Origin: an uncultured Actinomycetes bacterium
GTDB lineage: Bacteria; Actinomycetota; Acidimicrobiia; Acidimicrobiales; Ilumatobacteraceae
NCBI GenBank assembly: GCA_937902105.1
Contig: CALGTP010000162.1
Span: forward strand, 1-42,980
Reading direction: 5' to 3'
DNA length: 42,980 bases
The notes beneath the pieces are model-generated. The model was not told the DNA's origin. It ran no database searches and saw nothing but the letters and a program-made list of their open reading frames with translations. Positions 29,398 to 36,842 of this stretch are shown here, piece after piece. A program made the translations under genes and the position numbers. Numbering within the stretch: the stretch's first letter is position 1; each line of letters opens with the position of its first letter.

Positions 29398-29697
29398 TTA
29401 TAACTGACGAACTACTGCAGTTACTGCTGCACCGAGAACAATCACCACGATCAGTGGAGCACGCTTCCACGCGGCAATCACTGCAACTGCAATGCCAAGT
29501 GCGCGAGCGTCAAGTGTGAGATGTTGGCCCACAGTGAAAGTGTCCTTGATCACTAAGGCAGTGATAATCGCCGCTGGAATCAACCCTAGACAACGTTCGA
29601 AAATTGGGGGCAAGGAACGCCCACCAAGAATGATCAGTCCCGTGACCTTGAAGGCGTAGGCGCCAACGGCCAACAGAATGATCAGTGTCCACGTCAT
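29398..29697 (-). CDS. azlD: Branched-chain amino acid exporter small subunit, AzlD family
   Basis: A 99-residue, almost wholly hydrophobic protein with about three to four membrane helices (TLIILLAVGAYAFKVTGLIILGG, LGLIPAAIITALVIKD, IVVIVLGAAVTAVV). It matches AzlD, the partner of AzlC in a two-component exporter of branched-chain amino acids. Its ATG overlaps the azlC stop by four bases. In this window, rich in leucine genes, export would balance excess product, though no regulatory link is visible. Confidence 0.87.
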   Translation of the reverse strand: MTWTLIILLAVGAYAFKVTGLIILGGRSLPPIFERCLGLIPAAIITALVIKDTFTVGQHLTLDARALGIAVAVIAAWKRAPLIVVIVLGAAVTAVVRQL

Positions 29698-30401
29698 TGG
29701 GTGACCTCACTATTCGGCGCGCTTGATGGTCGCTGAAGGCCGACGAGGACTCCCAAGACCGACAACAAAATCGGCACGCCAATGGGCGTGAAGGGAACCG
29801 TCAACAAACACACTGCTCCACCGATCAAGGCTGCCAGGCGCGCCCGTTGATCGCTGAACAACGGCCACACCATAGCTACGAAGCCTGCGGGGAAAGCCAC
29901 ATCAAGACCAAATGTCTTTGGATCAATGGCGCTTCCTGCCAACGCCCCAATCAAGGTGCCGAGATTCCAACATGCATATAGCGCCACACCAGTGACCCAG
30001 AATGCAACTTGTTGAGCACGTCGCGTTGGCTGAGCGACGGCCATTGCTGTCGTCTCATCAATCGTCAATTGGGCGGCGAGAAATTTGCGTCCAAGGCTGC
30101 CATCAAGTCGACGCGACATCGCCAGACCATACACACCGTTACGCGCAGCAAGAAGTAGTGCTCCGCCGAGTGCCGAGCCGATAGATCCACCCGCGCCGAT
30201 CACACTTACTGCGGAAAATTGTGAGGCGCCCGTAAAGACAAGCAACGACAGCGCGCATGTTTGCAGAACCGTCGAGCCTGCAGCCACCGAACCAACGCCA
30301 AAGGAAACACCAAAGACACCGACAGCCGCGCTGAGCGTCAGGCAGGCCACGATGGCGGGACGCAATGTCGGGTCACGCCACCACGGAGTCATCTCAGCCA
30401 C
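29694..30401 (-). CDS. azlC: Branched-chain amino acid exporter large subunit, AzlC family
   Basis: A 235-residue membrane protein of the AzlC/BrnF family, which with AzlD/BrnE exports branched-chain amino acids and methionine. The GVSFGVGSVAAG and FTGASQFSAVSVIGAGGS segments near the N-terminus and the AAQLTIDETTAMA loop are the conserved family features. It starts at the GTG at 30401, supported by TAATCT ending seven bases upstream; an ATG three codons later is the alternative. The stop overlaps azlD. Confidence 0.9.
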   Translation of the reverse strand: MAEMTPWWRDPTLRPAIVACLTLSAAVGVFGVSFGVGSVAAGSTVLQTCALSLLVFTGASQFSAVSVIGAGGSIGSALGGALLLAARNGVYGLAMSRRLDGSLGRKFLAAQLTIDETTAMAVAQPTRRAQQVAFWVTGVALYACWNLGTLIGALAGSAIDPKTFGLDVAFPAGFVAMVWPLFSDQRARLAALIGGAVCLLTVPFTPIGVPILLSVLGVLVGLQRPSSAPNSEVTQ

Positions 30402-30437
30402 GGAGCCAAGATTAGGCGAGTTCGAAAGTGAGCGTCA

Positions 30438-31211
30438 TTATTTACCAGTGAAGTTTGCTTTTCCTGGACCATGCTCAAGAAAACTTTGGACACCGACCTG
30501 ACTGTCATCAGTGTGAAAAACCTCAGTAAATAAACGACGCTCGAGAAGTAAACCTTCGGCGAGAGTTGATGAGAGACCCTCATCAATGGCGCGCTTCATC
30601 AATGCGTGGGCGTGAAGTGCACCTCTGGCGACTTCGCTGGCCAAACTCAAAGCTCGCTGATGAAGTTGCTCGTTGGGTACCACTTCGTCAACAAGTCCGA
30701 TACGCAAGGCTTCCTCGGACTTCACCTGGCGACCAGTGATCACAATTTCTTTAGCCCGGCTTGATCCCACGAGACGCGGCAAACGTTGAGTACCACCACC
30801 GCCTGGGATAATTCCTAGAAGAACTTCAGGTTGACCAAACACTGCTTTTTCACCAGCGATGCGATAGTCGCAGGCCAGCGAAAGTTCGCATCCTCCACCG
30901 AGGGCATATCCACTCACTGCAGCAATGACGAAACGGGGAATCGCTGCGACGGCATCAAGCGCACTGTGAAAACCAAGTCCAATACGATCGGCTTCATTCG
31001 CCCCAGCAAATTCACTGATATCGGCACCAGCAGCGAAGATACGTTCACCACCAGTAATCACCACAGCGCCAGGAGGATTTGCCGTCAAGTCGAGAGCAAT
31101 TTCGCGCAAGCGAGCTAGGACAGCTTGGCTCAGAGCATTGACCTTGGGATTATTTAAGGTCACGATGGCAACTCCATCGGAACGCCGTTCAAGTAATACG
31201 AGATCTTCCAT
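30438..31211 (-). CDS. Enoyl-CoA hydratase/isomerase
   Basis: A 257-residue crotonase-fold enzyme that hydrates enoyl-CoAs in beta-oxidation. The oxyanion-hole segments are AAGADISEFAGA and GYALGGGCELSLACDYRIA. EVLLGIIPGGGGTQRLPRLVG carries the second catalytic glutamate region. The frame is open 45 codons upstream, but that stretch covers a palindrome and tandem repeat. The ATG at 31211 has TACGGT ending seven bases upstream, indicating its own leaderless promoter rather than read-through from meaB. Confidence 0.92.
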   Translation of the reverse strand: MEDLVLLERRSDGVAIVTLNNPKVNALSQAVLARLREIALDLTANPPGAVVITGGERIFAAGADISEFAGANEADRIGLGFHSALDAVAAIPRFVIAAVSGYALGGGCELSLACDYRIAGEKAVFGQPEVLLGIIPGGGGTQRLPRLVGSSRAKEIVITGRQVKSEEALRIGLVDEVVPNEQLHQRALSLASEVARGALHAHALMKRAIDEGLSSTLAEGLLLERRLFTEVFHTDDSQVGVQSFLEHGPGKANFTGK

Positions 31212-31235
31212 TGCGTCCACCGTACCGCCACCACG

Positions 31236-31285
31236 CACTTGGGCGCGATTTACCCCCGAAAACGGGGGTAAATCGCGCCCAAGTG
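31236..31285. repeat. 50-nt perfect stem-loop palindrome between meaB and enoyl-CoA hydratase
   Basis: Arms of 23 bases (31236-31258 and 31263-31285) pair perfectly around an AAAA loop. The outer arm contains CACTTGGGCGCGA, which is shared with the palindrome at 40898-40950. There is no T tract in the minus direction. It lies immediately upstream of the enoyl-CoA hydratase promoter. Confidence 0.93.
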
Positions 31286-31290
31286 GAGAG

Positions 31291-31330
31291 GGACAGGGGC
31301 AACAGGATCGGGACAGGGGCAACAGGATCG
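31291..31330. repeat. Two tandem 20-bp repeats next to the meaB stop
   Basis: GGACAGGGGCAACAGGATCG occurs twice without a gap (31291-31310 and 31311-31330), ending two bases before the meaB stop codon at 31333. Confidence 0.95.
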
Positions 31331-31332
31331 GG

Positions 31333-32295
31333 TTAGGCGCCGACAACCTTCAACATCTCGTCGGCAGCACTCCACGGATCCAAACTGCGCGCAATCACAC
31401 CGTCTTGAAGCGCATCCCAGCGTTCCCCCGTACACACTTCGCGGGCACGTTGCTCTAAACGGCGCGCCACAATCTCGCGCAACTCTTCACGCAAACGGAA
31501 CCGACGGCGTCGATCTAATTCGCCACTAGCAGTGATGTGCTCACGATGTTGCGTCACAACATCCCACAACGCTGGAACACCCTCACCTGTTGAACCAATA
31601 GTTGGGATGATCGGCGGACGCCAAGCCTCGTGTGGAAGATCGGAAAGATCGAGCATCTGTTCAAGATCGCGACGAGTCTCATCCACACCTTTGCGATCGG
31701 CCTTGTTGATCACGAAGATGTCAGCAATCTCCATCAGACCAGCCTTATTTGCCTGCACCGCGTCTCCCCAACCGGGATTCACAACCACCACTGTCGTGTC
31801 CGCCTTGCCAGCAATTTCAACTTCCACTTGGCCGACACCAACTGTTTCGACGAGAACCCACAGACGACCGATGGCATCAAGCAGACGAATCGCTTCAGGT
31901 GCTGCTAAAGACAAGCCGCCCAAATGCCCACGTGTGGCCATTGAGCGGATGAATACTCCTCGGTCAGTGGCGTGATCTTGCATCCGCACACGGTCTCCCA
32001 AAATCGCTCCACCAGTAAACGGTGACGAAGGGTCAATCGCTAATACGGCCACTTCAAGATCCATCTTGCGCAGGTGACCAATAATGGACGAGGTCAGCGT
32101 GCTCTTGCCCGCACCAGGCGCACCGGTCAGTCCGACCGTGTAACTATGCCCACCAAGCGGGTACGACAGACGTCCCACGGTTCGCGCATCATCGCCACCT
32201 TGCTCAATCATGGACAGCAGACGTGCCAAAGCACTGCGATCACCATCAAGTGCGGCTGCAAAAAGAGTGTCGGGATTTCTTTCGCGACGACTCAT
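31333..32295 (-). CDS. meaB: MeaB-type GTPase, methylmalonyl-CoA mutase chaperone
   Basis: A 320-residue G3E-family P-loop GTPase. Walker A is GAPGAGKSTLTSS, then AIDPSSPFTGGAILGDRVRM, the ETVGVGQVEVEIA segment, and NKADRKGVDETRRDLEQML, all typical of MeaB/ArgK. It loads and protects adenosylcobalamin in methylmalonyl-CoA mutase, for propionate or odd-chain fatty acid catabolism. The mutase genes are not in the window. The start overlaps the NifU-domain gene by four bases, so the two are coupled. Confidence 0.93.
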   Translation of the reverse strand: MSRRERNPDTLFAAALDGDRSALARLLSMIEQGGDDARTVGRLSYPLGGHSYTVGLTGAPGAGKSTLTSSIIGHLRKMDLEVAVLAIDPSSPFTGGAILGDRVRMQDHATDRGVFIRSMATRGHLGGLSLAAPEAIRLLDAIGRLWVLVETVGVGQVEVEIAGKADTTVVVVNPGWGDAVQANKAGLMEIADIFVINKADRKGVDETRRDLEQMLDLSDLPHEAWRPPIIPTIGSTGEGVPALWDVVTQHREHITASGELDRRRRFRLREELREIVARRLEQRAREVCTGERWDALQDGVIARSLDPWSAADEMLKVVGA

Positions 32296-32528
32296 ACATT
32301 CACAACTTCAGTGACACCATCAACGCGATCCCGCATGATGCGCTCAATACCTTGCTTCAAGGTTTGTGTTGATGCCGGACAAGTTCCACATGCCCCAATC
32401 AAGGTGACCGTGACAATGCCCGTGACCTCGTCGACCTCTTTCAATTCAATATCGCCGCCGTCAGCTTGAAGCGCTGGGCGGATGACCTCAATGGTCTCTT
32501 CGACCTGTTCACGCATTGTGGTTGTCAC
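32292..32528 (-). CDS. NifU C-terminal (Nfu) domain Fe-S carrier protein
   Basis: A 78-residue single Nfu domain. It has VIRPALQADGGDIELKEVD, then the CGTC cluster motif (Cys47, Cys50) in LIGACGTCPASTQTLKQGIE, which binds a bridging Fe-S cluster between two monomers. Such proteins pass [4Fe-4S] clusters to target enzymes. It starts with GTG and overlaps meaB by four bases. Possible clients in this window include LeuC, an Fe-S enzyme; that link is inferred. Confidence 0.9.
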   Translation of the reverse strand: MTTTMREQVEETIEVIRPALQADGGDIELKEVDEVTGIVTVTLIGACGTCPASTQTLKQGIERIMRDRVDGVTEVVNV

Positions 32529-32541
32529 GGCTGTACCTGAG

Positions 32542-32569
32542 TTGTTCTCAAAAATCGGATACTTATGAT
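32542..32569 (+). promoter_or_regulatory. Promoter of the small membrane protein gene
   Basis: TTGTTC (32542-32547) and TATGAT (32564-32569) are separated by 16 bases, about 60 bases before the ATG at 32629. Confidence 0.5.
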
Positions 32570-32628
32570 AGTAGAGTGAAGAGGACCTAGAACCTCGGTT
32601 ATGAGGCGCACTTCACGAAGGCTTTTGT

Positions 32629-32823
32629 ATGACGACTCGCACTATGGCACTACTTGCCCACCAAGGCGGATGGGATGAAATCCTCCTCGTGGCTGGACCC
32701 ATCCTGGTCATTGTGGCCTTGATTGTTATCGTCAAGAAACGCCTTGACCGCTCATTTTCCTTGCGTCACAGGGATATCGACACGCTCAATCAGGGCGCCG
32801 AGTCCGACAAGTCTTCCGACTAA
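32629..32823 (+). CDS. Small single-pass membrane protein, 64 residues
   Basis: Not assigned to a family. An N-terminal stretch (MTTRTMALLAHQGGWDEI) precedes one membrane helix at about 18-36 (ILLVAGPILVIVALIVIV) and a basic then acidic cytoplasmic tail (KKRLDRS...GAESDKSSD). GAAGG lies upstream of the ATG and a plausible promoter is at 32542-32569, both favouring a real gene. Its last 72 bases are antisense to the 3' end of murA. A link to cell-wall synthesis is only suggested by position. Confidence 0.65.
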   Translation: MTTRTMALLAHQGGWDEILLVAGPILVIVALIVIVKKRLDRSFSLRHRDIDTLNQGAESDKSSD

Positions 32824-34038
32824 ATCGTCATACCCGCGATCAATATGTTCAATCCCAGAAATCACTGTTCGACCCTGGGCCGCCAGACCTGCGACAACTA
32901 AGGCTGCGCCCGCTCGGATATCGGGGGCTACAACACCCGCTCCGCGCAGCCGCTCGACACCCCTGACGATGGCGTGATGTCCGTCAGTACGAATATCAGC
33001 ACCCAACTTGGACAATTCTTCGACATAACGAAAACGTCCTGGATACAAGTTTTCGGTGACCACGCCCATGCCCTCAGCCACCGCCAACATCGTCACCAAC
33101 AAGGGTTTGTAATCCGTCGCCAAACCGGGATACGGCAGAGTCTGAATATCCACTGCTCGCATCCGACCTTGCGAAACAATGCGCACTCCACCGGGAACCG
33201 CTGTGATCTCAAGACCCATGTCATTCATCCGACTCAACAGAACTTGCATATCTTGAGGTCGTGCTCCACGTACAATCACATCACCACCAGCAATCGCCGT
33301 CGCCGCAAGATATGTCGCTGCTTGAATTCGATCGGGAACCACGGCATGCGTGACAGGATGCAATGCGCCGCGTGGAACTCCCTCAATCGTCAAGCAAGCA
33401 GAACCAATGCCAGTGATCTTGGCGCCCATCTCAACAAGCAGATCACATAGATCAGCGACCTCTGGTTCACGCGCTGCGTTGGAGATAGTTGTCGTGCCGT
33501 CGGCATGAACCGCTGCTGTCAACAAGTTTTCTGTGGCTCCAACAGATGGAAAATCAAGAGTGATGCGCGCACCGATTAAGTGATCAACCTCCGCCGACAG
33601 TGCGTTGTCGTTGATATCGAAACGTACTCCCATAGCCGTGAGACCAGCCACATGCATGTCAATCGGACGCGAGCCAAAATCGTCACCTCCAGGCATGTCC
33701 AGTCGCACCCGACCACGACAAGCCAGCAATGGTCCGAGAAGATTGATTGAGGCACGGATACTGGTCACCAATTCGGGAGGCGCAACAGTTGCGATGGTTC
33801 CCGAATTTGTCAAGCGCAGGACACCAGATTCGCCGATGCCATGTTCAACAGTGACTCCCAAAGATTCCAGCAACTTGCCCATCGTTTGCACATCGGAAAT
33901 CGCCGGCACATTGGTCAGTTCGTGCGTTCCCGCGCTATAGAGCGAGGCGACCATCAGTTTGAGTACCGAGTTTTTCGCCCCAGGTACTTGAACCTCGCCC
34001 GCTAACGGACCACTGCGCTGAACAACGATGCGGTCCAT
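32752..34038 (-). CDS. murA: UDP-N-acetylglucosamine 1-carboxyvinyltransferase
   Basis: MurA, 428 residues, transfers enolpyruvyl from PEP to UDP-GlcNAc, the first committed step of peptidoglycan synthesis. It has VPGAKNSVLKLMVASL at the N-terminus, the catalytic loop LDMPGGDDFGSRPIDMH, and GYDDLVGRLVGLGA near the C-terminus. The loop carries Asp119 where E. coli has Cys115. The same change is known from mycobacteria and Chlamydia and makes the enzyme insensitive to fosfomycin, so that resistance is expected. The ATG at 34038 begins the conserved domain, with TATATT ending eight bases upstream. Confidence 0.96.
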   Translation of the reverse strand: MDRIVVQRSGPLAGEVQVPGAKNSVLKLMVASLYSAGTHELTNVPAISDVQTMGKLLESLGVTVEHGIGESGVLRLTNSGTIATVAPPELVTSIRASINLLGPLLACRGRVRLDMPGGDDFGSRPIDMHVAGLTAMGVRFDINDNALSAEVDHLIGARITLDFPSVGATENLLTAAVHADGTTTISNAAREPEVADLCDLLVEMGAKITGIGSACLTIEGVPRGALHPVTHAVVPDRIQAATYLAATAIAGGDVIVRGARPQDMQVLLSRMNDMGLEITAVPGGVRIVSQGRMRAVDIQTLPYPGLATDYKPLLVTMLAVAEGMGVVTENLYPGRFRYVEELSKLGADIRTDGHHAIVRGVERLRGAGVVAPDIRAGAALVVAGLAAQGRTVISGIEHIDRGYDDLVGRLVGLGALIERVDIPVTQGK

Positions 34039-34144
34039 AGACCACAAATATAGGTCGCCAAGTAGCATCGGCGCTGTGGGTCACGGGGTTAAAAATCTGG
34101 TGCGGTCTTGGCCCGATAGCGATGATGTGCGTCAATGGCTCATC

Positions 34145-35644
34145 ATGCCCCGCTCTGATCTCGTGCTTGAATCTGAAATATCCGATCAATCACCCAAAGA
34201 ATCTGCTCAAATAGCCGTTTTTGAACAGTCTGCGGGACCATTCACTACATATCGACGCGTTGTCAGTGTCAGCGCCAATCCGCCAACCCTGACTGAGACG
34301 ACCGACTATCAAGTTCTAATCCCGTGGTTCTCCTGGCTCTTTGGACGATTGATTCACCGCTCCATAAGGGGTCGAAAACTTGGACCCGAACCCCAGCAGC
34401 AACCGAAGTGGGCACCCCCAGATCGCCTCACCCCGAGGCAAATCCATGTGTTGGGTCTCCTCGCCGCGGCATCCCTTCTCAGCGCATTCGTTAATACCCT
34501 CTTCACGCAGACCGTGGCCTTCGCTGGCGATGATCTCGGTGTCGGAGATTGGGGTCGCGGAATAGCCGGCACCGTCGTTCGTGTCGGCATTGTGTTGGGA
34601 TTGCCAGCTGCCTTACTTGCAGACCGAATCGGGCGCAGGCGCGTCGTGATTTGTCTGGCCTGGGCAGCACCAATCATCGCTTCCCTGGGTGCCATCGCAC
34701 CAAACTTTCAATTACTCGTAGCGACACAAACGTTGGGGCGACCTCTGGGATTAGCCCTTGATCTTTTAGTGGCGGTGATTGCCACCGAGGAAATGCCACG
34801 CAGTTCACGAGCGTATGCGATCAGTATTTTGGCCATGGCTAATGGCATGGGTGCAGGCGTGGCAGTCATGGCATTACCTCTTGCCGATCTTGCAGATAAT
34901 GGATGGCGACTGATTTACGTGATCACATTGGTGTGGTTAGTGGTGGCTTTTGATCTCACTCGTCGTCTCCCCGAAACACGACGCTTTGAGTTCCATCAAC
35001 GCGATACACAAGCTGTTGCGATACCTCCGTTGCGTCGCAAACGACTAGCGATTCAGATGACTGTTGCATTCTTTGGCAATATGTTGCTCTCCCCTGCTTC
35101 ATTTTTTCAGAACTCATTCCTCAAAGATGAACGTGGATTTTCCGCTGGCATGGTGGCCGTTTTTTCCTTGTCAACAGCGACCCCTGCGGTCATTGGTCTG
35201 ATTATCGGAGCGCGCATCGCTGATCGACGCGGGCGACGGATCTTGGCAGCCGTCTGTGCTCCAATCGGTGGACTGCTGATTGCTCTATCTTTTTCGGCCT
35301 CAGGTGGATGGATGTGGGCTGCTGCCATTTTCGGTGGGATTATTGCCGCCACGGCTTATCCACCGTTAGCCGTCTATCGAACTGAACTTTTCCCCACTGG
35401 TAATCGCGGTCGCGCAGCATTTCTCATTCTCGCTAGTGCGCTGATTGGTGGAAGCCTCTCGCTGTTGTTGACAGGGTGGCTTGTCGACGGCGGGACACAC
35501 TACGGACCGATCATGTTGGCACTCGTCATCGGCCCTGTCATCGTGGCACTGATCGTCCTACTGACGTACCCAGAAACTGCTCACCGCGAACTTGAAGAAC
35601 TCAATCCCGAGGATCACGCTGGGTTTGATCAACCAGAGATCTAA
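34145..35644 (+). CDS. MFS transporter
   Basis: A major facilitator of about 499 residues. A hydrophilic N-terminal region of about 105 residues precedes the first of roughly twelve membrane helices (IHVLGLLAAASLLSAFVNTLF). The loop 2-3 signature is GLPAALLADRIGRRRVV, repeated in the second half as GARIADRRGRRILAA, and PETRR/PETAHREL follow helices 6 and 12. The substrate cannot be told; it most resembles sugar/multidrug-type MFS members. The start is uncertain: ATG at 34145 is chosen, GTG at 34127 is possible, and the longer frame overlaps murA. No strong SD was found. Confidence 0.82.
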   Translation: MPRSDLVLESEISDQSPKESAQIAVFEQSAGPFTTYRRVVSVSANPPTLTETTDYQVLIPWFSWLFGRLIHRSIRGRKLGPEPQQQPKWAPPDRLTPRQIHVLGLLAAASLLSAFVNTLFTQTVAFAGDDLGVGDWGRGIAGTVVRVGIVLGLPAALLADRIGRRRVVICLAWAAPIIASLGAIAPNFQLLVATQTLGRPLGLALDLLVAVIATEEMPRSSRAYAISILAMANGMGAGVAVMALPLADLADNGWRLIYVITLVWLVVAFDLTRRLPETRRFEFHQRDTQAVAIPPLRRKRLAIQMTVAFFGNMLLSPASFFQNSFLKDERGFSAGMVAVFSLSTATPAVIGLIIGARIADRRGRRILAAVCAPIGGLLIALSFSASGGWMWAAAIFGGIIAATAYPPLAVYRTELFPTGNRGRAAFLILASALIGGSLSLLLTGWLVDGGTHYGPIMLALVIGPVIVALIVLLTYPETAHRELEELNPEDHAGFDQPEI

Positions 35645-35657
35645 TCCTGAAAAGATC

Positions 35658-36350
35658 TCAACGCAATAAAATCTTGCGCGCTTCTCCGAGGTCACCGATT
35701 GATGTGCCCGCCTTGAGCTCGTCACCACCATGGTCAGGGTGAGTCTCACGCAATCGTGCACGATATTTTGCCTTCACTTCACTTGACGATGGTTTGATTG
35801 TTCCTGGTGGGAAGCCGAGAAGTTCGAGAGCCCAGGCGCGTGGATCACCGATTGACATCAACGATGTGGCCTTGGACCCCACTAGGTGCGCAACAAAAGC
35901 GGTACCCAATGGCCCTCGCCAGTTCATCGCCTTGCCCAAAATCGGAGCGAGAGATTTTCGGGTTGGGAGATCCAAACGCTCTAGGGCGTAGATCGCACCC
36001 AGAACCTGATGCATTGGGCTTCCTTGCGAATCAAACTCAAAGTTGAAATCATCACCTTCGCCGACGAGACGATGCAGACTGCGCGCCATGCCGTGACGGT
36101 CCACTTGGAAACGGTGGCGCAAACGAGGTTGAGCGATATGTTCACCGCGCTGAATTTGCGTAATCAAACGATGAGTGTCAGCAATCAGTTCCTCATCAAT
36201 GTCGACAACGTGGCGAGCCACGACGGCACCTAGCAGCAGACCACCAAAACCGGGTGTGGGGTCACATGGAAGTACTAAATGCCCAAGAGAAACGCGACGA
36301 GTCGGTGTCAGCGGACGAGTATGCCAAATTTCGATTTCAGCGAGTAACAC
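35658..36350 (-). CDS. Protein with C-terminal J-domain, N-terminus unknown
   Basis: 230 residues. The first 165 match nothing recognised. The C-terminus is a J-domain: ALELLGFPPGTIKPSSSEVKAKYRARLRETHPDHGGD with His204-Pro205-Asp206, then SIGDLGEARKILL as the last helix. J-domains stimulate Hsp70 ATPase, so this protein should recruit DnaK to a target bound by its N-terminal part. Having the J-domain at the C-terminus is opposite to canonical DnaJ. It begins six bases after the stop of the two-repeat acidic protein and is likely cotranscribed with it. Confidence 0.75.
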   Translation of the reverse strand: MLLAEIEIWHTRPLTPTRRVSLGHLVLPCDPTPGFGGLLLGAVVARHVVDIDEELIADTHRLITQIQRGEHIAQPRLRHRFQVDRHGMARSLHRLVGEGDDFNFEFDSQGSPMHQVLGAIYALERLDLPTRKSLAPILGKAMNWRGPLGTAFVAHLVGSKATSLMSIGDPRAWALELLGFPPGTIKPSSSEVKAKYRARLRETHPDHGGDELKAGTSIGDLGEARKILLR

Positions 36351-36356
36351 GAACTA

Positions 36357-36842
36357 TCACTCGTCTGATTCGGAGCCCACGTCAATATCGTCAAAAATCA
36401 CTTCATCGCCTTCGAGTTCATCAAGTAAACCATCCACAAGTGCTTCGGCAGGAGTCGGAACAATCAGGGTTGAATCCAACCAGCGATGAGTGATGCGTGC
36501 AGTGATCAACATCTCAGTGAGATCACGTCGCTCAGCAACTGTGTACTCGTCAAGTTCGTATTCGGTGACATCGTCCTCTTCGGCCACGCCGCCTACGACA
36601 GCAGTTGAACCAATGCCGAGTTCTTGTTCAAGGCGATCAAAGATTGTGTCAAGTTTGTCTTCAAACTCAGCAGGAACGACAAGTTCTGTTTCAACCCAAG
36701 CATGGGGAATATCTGCCTGCGCTAATGCGGCTGTCATCTCGGATTGATGATCAGTTGTCCACGAGGAAAGATCGTAAAACACATTTTCATAATCGGGGTC
36801 AAGAGGATTCCAGTCGGTCACATGGTGAACGCTATCTCTCAA
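36357..36842 (-). CDS. Acidic protein built of two homologous repeats
   Basis: 161 residues, no named family. Two copies of a roughly 50-residue unit are visible: YDLSSWTTDHQSEMTAALAQ... (about 23-72) and YELDEYTVAERRDLTEMLIT... (about 95-144). Each runs helix, then IPHAWVETELVVP or ITHRWLDSTLIVP, then a second acidic helix (DTIFDRLE, DGLLDELE). The pattern suggests tandem alpha-beta-alpha domains, similar in outline to signal-transducing PII-like uncharacterised actinobacterial proteins. The frame begins with TTG directly after the S9 peptidase stop; a GTG at 36821 is the alternative start. It is a likely member of an operon with the J-domain gene. Confidence 0.7.
   Translation of the reverse strand: MRDSVHHVTDWNPLDPDYENVFYDLSSWTTDHQSEMTAALAQADIPHAWVETELVVPAEFEDKLDTIFDRLEQELGIGSTAVVGGVAEEDDVTEYELDEYTVAERRDLTEMLITARITHRWLDSTLIVPTPAEALVDGLLDELEGDEVIFDDIDVGSESDE

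Noticed and set aside
31212-31346. 45-codon N-terminal extension of the enoyl-CoA hydratase
   Set aside because: The stretch covers the perfect palindrome and tandem repeat and overlaps meaB. The crotonase fold begins at the ATG at 31211.
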